DNA of 64,000 bases, taken from NCBI RefSeq assembly GCF_901000735.1, contig NC_081542.1:22459093-22523092 (forward strand). Reading direction: 5' to 3'. A program made the translations under genes and the position numbers. The notes beneath the pieces are model-generated. The model made no database searches. It was not told where the DNA came from and saw only the letters and a list, made by a program, of their open reading frames with translations. This DNA is from Corylus avellana. Taxonomy: Eukaryota; Streptophyta; Magnoliopsida; Fagales; Betulaceae. Positions 11,462-22,000 of the stretch are shown piece by piece (positions within the stretch are counted from its first letter, which is position 1; each line of letters begins with the position of its first letter).

Positions 11462-13406
11462 TCAAGGGGCTTGCTGAATACCCAGCTCCTTGACTAACCC
11501 TATAAACCACAAAGCTTCCTTTGTAGCCTCAGCTGCCGCCATGTACTCTGCCTCAGTTGTGGACATCGCAACCGTGAACTGAATCATAGATTTCCAACAT
11601 ATAAGTCCTCCTACAAGAGTGAACATATAACCCGTAGTCGACCTCCTATCATCCAAGTCTTCTGCATAATCTGCATCCACATGTCCCACAACTGACAACT
11701 CACTCTTCTGTCTAACAAAAGTGATGCCGTAGTTCGTAGTACTTTTCAAGTATCTAAAAATTCATTTAACTGCATCACAATGCTGTCTCCCCGGATTTGT
11801 CATGTACTTGCTCACCACACTGACTGCATGAGCCAAATATGGCCTGGTACATACCATAGCATACATCAGACACCCCACTGCACTAACATATAGGATCTTA
11901 TACATGTCTTCTGTTTCTTCAACTGTCTTTGGACACTGTGAGGTAGACAAACAAAAATGATTCGCCAAAGGTGTACTCACTGGTTTCGCATTCTCCATGC
12001 TAAACCTCTCCAACACCTTCTTAACATATCCGGCCTAAGATAGCAACAATCTCTTGGCATCTCTGTCCTTCCGAATCTCCATCCCAAGAATTTTCTTGGC
12101 TATGCCCAAATCGTTCATGTCAAATTTTTTACTCCACAAAACCTTTAGCTTGTTGACCTCCACTATACTCTTTGCTGCAATAAGCATACTATCCACGTAC
12201 AATAACAGAAAAACAAAAGAGCCATCATCAAGGCTCCTCGTATAAACACAACAATCATACTCACATCTCTTATAGCCAATTCTAATCATGTAGGAGTCAA
12301 ACCGCTTATACCAATGCCTTGGAGACTGTTTCAGCCCATAAAGTGACTTCTCCAATTTACAAACTAAGTGCTTCTGTTCAGGTTGACAGAACCCCTCTAG
12401 TTGCTCCATGTAAATTTGCTCCTCCAAATCACTATGGAGAAAAAGTTGTCTTCACATACCAACGCCAATACCGCTCTGATGAGACTATGTTTGACCACTG
12501 GGAAAAATATTTCCTCGTAATTAACCATTTTCTGCTGTGAATAACCCTTTGCTACTAGGCGAGCCTTGAACTTTTCCCATCTTTTTTCTAATATTGCTTC
12601 CTTTTTCTTGAATACTCATTTACACCATATCGCCCTCTTCCTCTATAGAAGCTCCACCAAATCCCACATCTAGTTCTTATACAGGGACTCAATTTCCTCC
12701 CCCATAGCACCCACCCATCTGCTCTTCTCTTAGCTATTGACAGCCTCTTGAAAAGTAGTAGGATCTCCGCTGCTGATGACAAGAGCATAGGAAACCATGT
12801 CTTTATAACTGTAACTGACTGGTGGCTTGATAGTGCGTCTAGGTCTGTTTGTGACTATCCTGTGATGCTGCTCAACTCCTGAAGTTGAGGTATCTATACC
12901 CTGAGAAGTGTTCTCCTGCACAGGAGTCTCTAACTCCACCTGCACCACCTGCTTATCACTGCTACTGCTTTTTGGCCCCTGCTGCTTTTCATCCTGAGTA
13001 CACTTCAATATGGAATTTTCATCAAATACCATGTCTCTATTAATCACCGCCTCGTTTGCCTTCGGATCCTAAAAATTGTGACCCTTAACCCCTTTTCCGT
13101 ATCCAAGAAAAACACACTATCTAGACTTTGGATCAAGCTTTGTTCGTTCTTCACTAGGTATGTGCACATATGCTGGACAACCAAATACTCTCAATCCAGA
13201 GTAATCTACCTCATTACCTGTCCACACCTCCTCTGCAACTTTCCCATCTAGTGTTACCTCGGTGACCTGTTGATCAAGTAGCATGCCATACTCACTGCAT
13301 CTGCCCAAAAAATCTTTGCAAGTCCAGCATTCAACCTGAGACATCGTGCTCTCTCTACAATAGACATATTCATCCTTTCTGCCACACCATTTTGCTGTGG
13401 TGTCTT
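11462..13406 (-). pseudogene. Ty1/copia pol remnant: integrase end, RT, RNase H
   Basis: Order on the minus strand: integrase C-terminal part with TPQQNGVAERMN (near 13400), the IN-RT spacer (12588-13047), reverse transcriptase with YGLKQSPRHWYKRFD (about 12035-12427), and RNase H with the STTEAEYMAAAEA signature (11462-11749). It is dead: stop codons interrupt the frame near 12035 and 11760, shifts separate the blocks around 12430-12730 and 13050-13120, and the RT catalytic YVDD reads YVDS. The integrase N-terminal half, protease and gag are cut off by the 100-N gap. No LTR is seen at its 3' side. Confidence 0.92.
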
Positions 13407-13506
13407 NNNNNNNNNNNNNNNNNNNNNNNNNNNNNNNNNNNNNNNNNNNNNNNNNNNNNNNNNNNNNNNNNNNNNNNNNNNNNNNNNNNNNNNNNNNNNN
13501 NNNNNN
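13407..13506. other. Assembly gap (100 N)
   Basis: Exactly 100 N, a conventional placeholder for a join of unknown size. It falls inside the copia integrase. Confidence 0.98.
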
Positions 13507-14015
13507 GTTAGGGGAAAAGAGAGGTATATATATTGAAACCAAAACGAGAAGGTTAGGGGAAAAGAGAGGTATATATATTGAAACCAAAACGACATAGTTT
13601 TGGTTTCAATAAAAAGAAATTAAGAACTACATTTATACTCTCGCTATTAGTTTTTTATCGGGTATATCAGTTTTCGATAAATAAATTTTAAGAGAACCGA
13701 TTACTGACTGATAAGTTAATCGGTATAAAATTTTTAATTGATTACCGACCGATAACTATCGGTTGCGGTTAATATCGGTTTGGTCAAATTCGGTAAGCAG
13801 TTGGTAAGCGGTAATCGATTAATTTGCCCACCCCTAATCATGTGTTTCTTTTTCATTGCATAGGTTTATAATAAAATGGTTTGTGAAAAAAAGTGGGCTT
13901 GGTCACCGTATTGGGGATTGCCCGAAAATGCAACATCAGACAAGCACGACAATTTCCAGCTTTAGAAGGGACTACTATGGATCATGTGGTTACAAGGGGG
14001 AGATATGATACTAAC
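13507..14015. repeat. Repeat module R, copy 1 (also at 51175-51636)
   Basis: 13552-14015 matches 51175-51636 almost base for base, ending at ...GATATGATACTAAC in both. The first 45 bp (13507-13551) is a tandem extra copy of 13552-13596. A hairpin with 13-bp perfect arms (ATTGAAACCAAAA) lies at 13577-13610. Further in, a CGGT-rich stretch ends TTGCCCACCCCTAA (about 13823-13837), resembling the TTAGGGGTGGGCAA terminus of nonautonomous transposons. No coding capacity is evident. Confidence 0.75.
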
Positions 14016-14124
14016 CAAACCTATTAGTATTCCGAAAGCAAGGCCAAGGTTAGGATTTTTTATGTCTGAAAGATGAGCTCAGGGTCCTCTAACAGATTCA
14101 ATTACATTTGGTATGGCACCCTAA

Positions 14125-14300
14125 CATTGATTTTTCACCATTTTTTAGACGATAATGTACATGTTGTTTGATTGAATTTGAAGTAGTTTACATGTTAGAA
14201 TACAACTTTATGGTCTTTTCAGTAAAGCAATTGGGATTGACTAGGCAATCGAATGTTGCATTTGAGCTTTTATCACCTTTGTTATCCACACACAATTTAG
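14125..14300. repeat. Module S, copy 1 (diverged match to 50426-50760)
   Basis: Shares TTTCACCATTTTTTA, GTACATGTTG and GGGATTGACTA followed by GCA-TCGAATGT-GCAT-TGAGCTTTT with the DNA between the two gaps after the SEIPIN gene. The match is partial and gapped. In this locus S follows R; at the SEIPIN locus S precedes R. Confidence 0.5.
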
Positions 14301-14591
14301 TTTTGTTGCGTGGCAAAGATTTAATTGGGCTAATTTACCAAAAACTCATATGTTATTATATGGTACAGAGCTATTCAAACAATTTAATTTAAAATAATGA
14401 TTAGGATTTTAAAAACGTCTCCACGTGCAGTTACCTTAAAAAATATATGGGATCTTAATCAATATTATTGGATATTTTGACGCTACTCAACTTTGCTATA
14501 CTTTCTTGCCATTTTATGATTACACTGCCAGGGCATTGAAGCAAGATCAAGTTTTGCGTTACCAGTTCATAATTTTTTATTTGTTTTATTT

Positions 14592-14908
14592 TGTTGGAAT
14601 TAGTGGCTCATATTAATTCCAGTGGAAGGCCAAGTAGACGGGAGCGTAGTGAACATTGTGATAGCGACGTTCACGGAGCGGGAGTATTTTAGGGATTTCC
14701 TTAATGCATCCGTACAAGTAGGGTTTAGGGTTTTTATATATATATGTTATGATATAACCCTGAATCAAAAAGAGAAAAATATAACCGCCTCTCTGTGGAT
14801 GTGGACACATTGCCGAACCACGTTAAATCTGTGTTTCGACTCTCTTTCTCAATCTCTTTCTCTTTTCGATTCTATATTGTTCATCAATTATTGTGCACAG
14901 TAACAACA
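14592..14908 (+). mobile_element. 5' LTR of a decayed copia element
   Basis: Begins TGTTGGAATTAGTGGCTCAT and ends ...GTAACAACA two bases before a tRNA-iMet primer binding site. It holds a TTTTTATATATATA TATA-like stretch near 14727-14742. The length of about 317 bp suits a copia LTR. The 3' partner is not in the window. Confidence 0.75.
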
Positions 14909-14910
14909 AT

Positions 14911-14922
14911 TGGTATCAGAGC
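14911..14922 (+). other. Primer binding site, tRNA-iMet type
   Basis: TGGTATCAGAGC, complementary to the 3' end of initiator methionine tRNA, two bases after the LTR end. This is the standard plant copia priming site. Confidence 0.85.
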
Positions 14923-14933
14923 CTAATCCTACG

Positions 14934-15786
14934 ATGGCTGTGGTTGGTACATCTTCTACGAAGTTGGATGTGATGAAGTTCGATGGATTTGGTAATTTCA
15001 GGTTATGGAAGAGACGTATCAAAGATTTGTTGGTGCAACAAAGGATGGTGAAGGCGCTATATGGGACGAAACCAGAAGGGATGGCGGACATAGATTAGAA
15101 GGAACTTGAGGCTAAAGCGGTGGCTACTATTCGGCTTTGTTTGGGAGACGACGTGATATATCACGTTATGGACGAAAAATCTCCGACGGCAATTTTGATG
15201 AAACTGGAAAGTCAGTATATGTCAAAGTTGTTGTCGAACAAGCTCTATCTAAATTAGCAGTTGTACAGCTTGAAAATGGTAAAGGGCTCAAATCTGAGCC
15301 AACACATCAACGTATTCAATCAAGTAATAGGCGATTTGAATAGGGTTGATGTGAAGTTCGAAGATAAAGACAAGGCATTGATGCTATTGAATTCACTCCC
15401 ACCTTCTCCTACATATGAGAATCTGGTTACAACTCTAACATGGGGGAAGAAGTCCTTGGAGTTAGATGACGTTACAGAAGCCCTGTTGGCTTTTCATCAA
15501 AGGAAGAAAAACATTGATGATAATTCTTAAGGGAAAGTGCTAGGTGTAAAGGATAACTAAGAGTGTGGAAGTAGTATTAACAAGGGTAATTCGAAAGGCA
15601 AGAATTCTCGGTCAAAGTCCAGGAGGAGGAAGGGCACATGAAGCGGGACTGTCCAGACTGGAAGAAGAAAAAGGACAACGAGAATGAAGCTTCCTCAAAA
15701 TCTGCGAATGTAGTGGAAGACAATTCAGACGATGCTTATGGTGATATGCTTTCTGTTGCATCTAATTCAGAGCATCCTGTGGATTC
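14934..15786 (+). pseudogene. Ty1/copia gag remnant
   Basis: Starts MAVVGTSSTKLDVMKFDGFG, then LWKRRIKDLLVQQ, typical of copia gag. The frame is broken by a TAG near 15096 (GMADID then stop where a Trp is usual), by a frame change near 15240, and by stops after HQRKKNIDDNS (about 15528) and again near 15558. A zinc-knuckle remnant (GHMKRDCPDW) lies near 15635 in another frame. It is cut by the gap at 15787. In content it complements the pol half at 11462-13406 but lies in the opposite orientation. Confidence 0.88.
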
Positions 15787-15886
15787 NNNNNNNNNNNNNN
15801 NNNNNNNNNNNNNNNNNNNNNNNNNNNNNNNNNNNNNNNNNNNNNNNNNNNNNNNNNNNNNNNNNNNNNNNNNNNNNNNNNNNNNN
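15787..15886. other. Assembly gap (100 N)
   Basis: Exactly 100 N. The sequence changes from copia gag on the left to unrelated gene-like sequence on the right. Confidence 0.98.
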
Positions 15887-16364
15887 CAATCCCATTCCTC
15901 ACTCGCAAATGGGTCTTCCCCAAACCCCACCATAATTCAATCCAAGCCGTAGAAGACCCATCGGCCAGAGCAACTGCAATCATCTATCAGATTTGCGTCT
16001 TCTCCATTGCAGGTTAGCGTTTCGTCATTTTGGCTTATTGTGGTTGGTTGTATTTGATGTTTTCGTTCCAGTCTCTAAAATTTTTGTTTCTTTCTCAGCT
16101 CAGTGTTCTTGCATTTGATTACTAGAAAATCAGAGCTCAAGCCCAAAAGAACCGAACCCAAATCCCAACTCCAATCCTACACTCTCAACTTCTCTGAGAC
16201 AATCGTTTTCGAAGCAATCAGATGGCGCCATGGCGAGCTCCATCGTCGAGGCGCCGTCGACGAGTAGGATTCGGATGGGGGAGAACGGACAGTGGGTCTC
16301 GTCCGGCAGAGCTCAGGGCGGCAATTTCGTAAATTACTTGCCCAAATCTCCGGCCGTTTGGTGA
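15887..16364 (+). pseudogene. Gene fragment resembling the 5' end of an ASCC2-like (CUE-domain) gene
   Basis: An apparent noncoding leader exon (to 16012) is followed by a GT-AG intron 16013-16125 and an open frame 16126-16364. The frame includes NPNPNSNPTLSTSLRQSFSK and then RIRMGENGQW and GGNFVNYLP. From memory this resembles the N-terminal part of plant activating signal cointegrator 1 complex subunit 2 homologues, where the text continues past YLP; here it runs into an unrelated short end and a stop. The first ATG in frame is at 16230. I take it as a truncated duplicate, perhaps carried by a transposon; the family assignment is tentative. Confidence 0.4.
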
Positions 16365-16439
16365 GGTGCGAGAGACAGAGAGAAAGAGAGGTGAGAGAGA
16401 AACGTGAGATGAGAGATGAGAGAGGAGAGAGAGTTTTTT

Positions 16440-16625
16440 TTTTCAATTTAATAATCATATGGATTGCTACAGTGGAACCCAATGTATTGGGTTCCACTGT
16501 AGCATCTGATGGTTTAAGGAACCATATAGGGAGTCTGCTGTAGGTGACTTTTTACGATTTTTTTGACATTTTCCCTAAACTTAGGGAACAGACCCCCTTA
16601 TAGGGAGTCTGCTGGGAATGCTCTT
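16440..16625. mobile_element. MITE-like end with a perfect 18-bp palindrome
   Basis: 16466-16503 is an inverted repeat with two perfect 18-bp arms (GCTACAGTGGAACCCAAT) and a 2-base loop. The phrase TATAGGGAGTCTGCTG occurs twice, near 16528 and 16599, and the block ends GGGAATGCTCTTA. The reverse of that (TAAGAGCATTCCC) is a familiar MITE start in plant genomes. The left end is not clear. Confidence 0.5.
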
Positions 16626-17940
16626 AAACACCTCAGCACTGTTTATTTTTTAGGATACTGTTTATTTTTTAGGAAATAATAATAATGATTGGTATGAAAA
16701 AATAAAAAAAAGTGGTATTGAAAAGTAAAAAATTTTGTTTTGTAGTGATTATTTTATTTGAATAGTAATAAAAAGTGAATGATTAGATATAAAAGTGATA
16801 ATGTTTTTTTTTTTTAAAAACGAAGTGAATAGTGTGGTGGAGAATAAATAGTGCCAAGGTGTTTGACAAACACCCCCATAGAGGGTATGATTGGCTCATC
16901 TATATATACAAATATGGGTGCTACAAGCAACTCACGATTAAATACATTTTTATTTATGTGGATATAAATTTTTGGTAACTCTCTCCTATAAGTTGGGTTT
17001 TAAATATGAGTTTTATCAAACATTTATGTCTTTTAGTATTAGAATTGCCACCATATTTAAAAGAAAATATGGCCGTTAAAAGAGAAAAAAAAATACTATT
17101 ATTAAGTCAATCTTATAAATAGAATGAGTCATCGTAAAAATTAAGTGCCCTCACTTTATTACGTGCAATCTTAATTCTTAACCATGTGTCCTTGAGATTT
17201 GTTTGTGGATGGAGCCCATTTGTACCCAATTTCTATCCATGATCTAGAAAGCTGAAAAGTAGAAAGGAAACTTTCTTGCTGAGCCTAAAGGAGGTTATCA
17301 AATATGACCAAACCATTTACTCATAGCCAGCCAAAGCATACCTGCTGTCTGCTATACACCCAGTTTCTTTCAAAACACGGGCAAATTGACCTATTAAGGC
17401 TGTGAAGTTGACATCCTTGATGTTATTTAGTAAACGGTTATACGATTGTTATATAATTATAATGACATTACAGTGAAAATTAACTCACAAATTTTTTATT
17501 TTTTATTTAGAAGTCCTCACTGATTATTTAAAGGCTAAATTTTACTGTTACATTATTTTCATTATATGACAGTCATATATTAATTTATTAAATATCATTA
17601 AACTTTATAAAAGCCCCCAGTTTGTGAACGGTACATTCAAATCAATAAATTCCATCTTGTAATCATGGTCCTCAACCGAGTGTACGACCCATATTTAAAT
17701 ATTTAATGTTATTACAAAGTTTAAAGTCAGCATTATCTCAAAATAAATGAATAAATAAATAAAAAGTTCAAAGTCAGCAAGGAACTATCTTGTTCTATCT
17801 AAATTATTATTTGATGGTAGGTTAATCGTGCCCTTTCGAGACTACAACGAAACAATTTTCTTCTTACAAAATGAATAAAAATGGTGACAGCTTCCCAACT
17901 CAGTTATCGACTCAAATCATTTTTTTAATGTGAGAGAGAT
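16626..17940. other. Intergenic, no gene seen
   Basis: AT-rich and without supported features. Short A/T runs at about 16690-16730 and 16806-16817, and an ATAA-type run at about 17745-17762. Confidence 0.55.
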
Positions 17941-18760
17941 TGTAACACCCCTGACCTATTAAAACTGGGTTTGTTGGTTTGGGCTTTGTCACACTAATCA
18001 CTTTATTTGTGCCTATGGGGTGGCTTTCCGCCCACCCATGAGGTAGCGGTGTAAACGAGTCGAGCCTGAGCCAGTTATCCTTGTTTGGGCTCGGCTCGTT
18101 TAAATTTTACTCGAGCTCGAGCTCAAGGGCGAGCCAAAAAATCGAGTCCAAACTTGTGCTCATAATAAGTCGAGCCGAGCCAGCTCGTGAGTTGGCTCTT
18201 ATATTTAATTTAATTAATTTATTTTTTTATTATAAATTTAAACTTCAAGTACTTTTAAATGGCTTAAAAAGTCAGTTTGCATATGAACATTTGCTTAGCC
18301 TGACTAATCAAGTATGGAGCATGAGTCAATACAACAAGGCATTTGGTTTCGAAGAGAGAGGATATGCATCATTTTATAATAAAATGATGCTATATATTAG
18401 GAAAAAGAAAAAAAAAATCATCAATTTTTAATATTAATATAAGCAGCTATGTGAACAACTACCAATTCGAGCATTATACGAGCTACTCACGAGCATAACC
18501 GAGTTGAGCCGAGCTTGCTTCATTTAATATTTCAGCTAGTATTTGTTCACGAAATGCTTCATTTAATAGTCGAGTCGAGTACAAGCCGAGTCCGAGCTCG
18601 CTCGCAAGGGCTTTGCTCACTTAACACCCATACCAAGGGGTTGGGGACTTGGGGGTGGCTTTCCGGCCACCCCAGGGGGTTAGGGGTGGCTTTTTGGCCA
18701 TCCCTTCAAAAAAATTTTGTTTTGTTTTTTTAATTAATAAAAAATTAATATACTAACGTG
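17941..18760. mobile_element. Old repeat block, interrupted by a GAGCCGAG-rich MITE
   Basis: It begins ATTGTAACACCCCTGACC, similar to the TGTAACACCCC start of some plant LTRs. A short motif GGGTGGCTTTCC-CCACCC occurs at 18018, 18651 and, diverged, at 18685. Between the first two lies a different element (18042-18637). Confidence 0.4.
18042..18637. mobile_element. MITE with GGTGTAAACGAG-type ends
   Basis: The left end GGTGTAAACGAGTCGAGCC and the reverse complement of the right end, GGGTGTTAAGTGAGCAAAGCC, form imperfect inverted repeats. Both subterminal regions are rich in CGAGCCGAGC / GCTCGGCTCG motifs. The AT-rich middle contains a short palindrome around GCATCATTTTATAATAAAATGATGC. A 116-codon frame across it has no family features and is not a gene. 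Confidence 0.5.
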
Positions 18761-19009
18761 GCAAAACAATGCGTTTCAATAGGAATGATGCCTATTAAAC
18801 CTTTGGGAAAAAATTTAATTGTAGGATTTTATTGCATTTTCGATTAACCAAGAAAGTAAAAATTCAAAGAAAAAAAACTGAGGGATTTTATAGTTTTGGC
18901 GTGTTGACTTAAGAATTTATAATACATTTACTCTTAAAAAAAATCATTCATAATAATTTAAGTCTTGTGCTACAACACTTAAATAAAAATTTAATTGATG
19001 CCCATAGAC
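18761..19009. other. Spacer downstream of receptor gene A
   Basis: About 250 AT-rich bases following the proposed last exon of gene A. It would contain its 3' UTR. No other feature seen. Confidence 0.4.
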
Positions 19010-22000
19010 TCAATAATTATTCTTATCCCCATTCCAGCCTCCTAGTGGTTTTTGCTCATAACCTGAAAACAAAATATAAAACGGGGTGAGCGAAAAAGGC
19101 TTAGTAAGACAAATCTCTAGCCATAAAATAGTTGAGTTTAATTCATTTTTTTTTTTTTTTAAGAAAAAATATAAAAAAGCTCTACAAACTAACATTCGTT
19201 TTTTAAAGAGCCACCCAATGTTCAAAATGTGCTAAGAAGTGGCTGAACCACCACCAAACAATTAAATTAAATATGTGAAACAATGATTGATAACTCCCAA
19301 ACCTTTTTCTTTCCAAGCCTCTAGTTTGAAATAGCGCCTCCAGCAAATGATACCCAATTCCAAGAATATGATGCAGAATCCTAAAATTCCAACAACAACT
19401 AGTGCCTTCCCCCCTTCTGAACGAGGTGTGAAGTCTGCCAAAAATAACCAACCAAGTGAATAATAAAACCATATATAAATTAAGGTTTAAAATTGAAATT
19501 CAATTTTAATAAAAGTTCATAGTTATGAAAGAAAATTAAGGAAAACAAATTCCATTTCTTTCTGGATAGAATAGATTAGTGGTAGCTTAGCATGCAGTCA
19601 GATCGAACCGCACGAAACATGTCAGCTAAAGCATCAAAAGGAGCAACATCAATGAGCAATCTGCATCTACTAAACACAATCACAAACCAATGACCTACTT
19701 GATGCAGTTTTCAAAATGGCATCTCAGAGTGATTGCACAGATTGGAGGATTAATTATTCGACTTTCTTGCTACTCTAAGTCTCTAAAGCATATGTTTTGA
19801 TTTTCTCACATGGAGAACAAGTCAAATTCAGATGTTGGTACAATTTTCAACTGGGATATATATATATATATATATTCATTACTCCTTGTGAGTATTACTC
19901 CAAGCCAAATAATTATTTAACTTTCTTCACCATCAAGGGTGGTGGTTCAATGGCTCAAGAAAATTCTCAAGTGGTCAGGACATGTACTAAGGCGTGGGTT
20001 CGAATTTCCGTAATGGAGAATTTTCACATATGTTTGATTAATATTAACCGCCTTGGATTCTCATTGATACCCTGATGAGATTGGGTCAAACTATGACTCA
20101 GTTGTACTTGAGAGAACGCCTGCGGTTCGCACCGTTTTGGCCCCTCTTGTGTACAATTTTCTGTGGGTAAGTGCTACTATAGTCATGTTCAGGTAGGATA
20201 GTCACAATTGGTCTCTCCAGCCTACCCTATATATATATATAATTTTCTTCAAGTGGTAGTATTGGAAATCTCTTTATTGATTCTAGTGCGAGTAATAAGG
20301 TAAGTGGCAGTACCACTATCAGTAGTAGTAGTAGAATAACAATAACAATAATGATAATGGGAAGAATCAACTCACTGGGGTCAACAGAAATAGCTGATAT
20401 CAGGGGACCATAAACTCCAGTTGCAGGTATTCGAGTTGTCCCTTTCCCAGCCCAATAGAAGCGGATTTCCAAAATATTTTCTGTAACACTAGCACTAAAT
20501 TTTTTTATGATTGGTGTAACAACATCAGTAGGGGGTTCAGCTGCTTCCATAGTGAAATCCTTCTCCACTAATATGTCCTGCAACATAGCAGTCCATTAAC
20601 ACCATTGTAGCAAGCTCACCAAAAGCATGGACTCTCAAGAACCTAGCACATGCATGCAGACTCATGAGATAGTATGGATAATTCAATTGTTAATGAGACT
20701 GTGAATGCCACAAATCGTCAGATGGTTGTACAATCTGATTTGAAGACCATAATTTTTTTTCTTTCAAAAATGTTAACCAAATATCAATAAAGCATCCTAT
20801 TTCATCAATGTCTAGAACTCCCAAGTATATATTAGAACTTATAATTTAGAGAAGAGAAATGAGAACAAAGAAGAGAGACTCAAAAAATTAAAGTGGTTCG
20901 GCCTATGGCCTACGTCCACACATCAAAACCTTTTGATGGCTACATTTTTCCTTGATATTTTTTATTGTGTACAATACTCTTATTTATAAAAAAAGGGTAT
21001 GAACGTTACAAGTCTTTTCTACTTTTACATTAACAACAATAAAGTTAATTTATCATTTGTAACTCTTGTCTCTTGAGTTATTGTAACTCTTGTCTCAATA
21101 GTATATATGATCAAGTATCAAGCACTCATGCAAAATCTCATCGTAAGCATATATTATACAAATGTGATTTATTACCTGAATGTATATATCAAATATGCGC
21201 CTCCCAAGACTGTTATACTTTGTATCATTTGTGAATTGTGTCTCCACAAAGTGTAAACTAACATTGTAATTCCCATTTTCTAAACAATATCGATAATAGG
21301 TAAGAGAGAGAGGAGAAATGCGAGCTGTGGTGTATAATGCAGAGACGTTTTGTAAAGGCCGAGTTGAAATATAACGAACGTTCAGGAAATCATTGTCATC
21401 CATGAAATCTCCAGTGCTACTTAGTCCCCAGTTTTCGTTGTCACTCGAAAAGAATCTCGCAGCACCACCATTAACACCTGCATCACCTTCATAGACAATG
21501 TCTCTTTCTTCAATGTCATCTCCACCACAATTGATATGTAAAGAACTCCAATCTGCCCAGAGACATATGCACTAAAAACTCAGAGAAAGAAACTTTTAAA
21601 ATGTTGAAATATAAAAGTTAGTTTCTTTTTCTAAGAAATCTTGGCAACCAATCAGAGATATACAAACTTTCAAGCTAAAATCCATATCAGCCACAACATT
21701 CTCAAGAATCAAAGGGAAATAAATAACATAATCCTCTTAAAACCATATTCCATATGGCAGGGATTCCAGGAGTTTGCTAATTATGGAGGAAATGCAATAA
21801 ACATTTGTGAGCCAGAGATTATTTGAAAGTAATCCTTCATAGAAACTGAAAATGCACACTTACATCGAGGACACTTGAAATCTTCCTTGCACGGACGAAT
21901 CGCCCTTCTGGTTTAATAAGTTGAGAAAAGGAAAAGATTAGCACTACATGGACATCGTTCAAAGTCAATACCACTAAATGAATTTCTTGATGCTTTTAAA

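Noticed and set aside
18081..18431. 116-codon frame
   Set aside because: Runs through the GAGCCGAG-rich end and AT-rich centre of a MITE; low complexity.
19938..20110. A functional tRNA gene
   Set aside because: Box A- and box B-like motifs are present but I could not fold an acceptor stem or anticodon arm; a SINE is the better reading.
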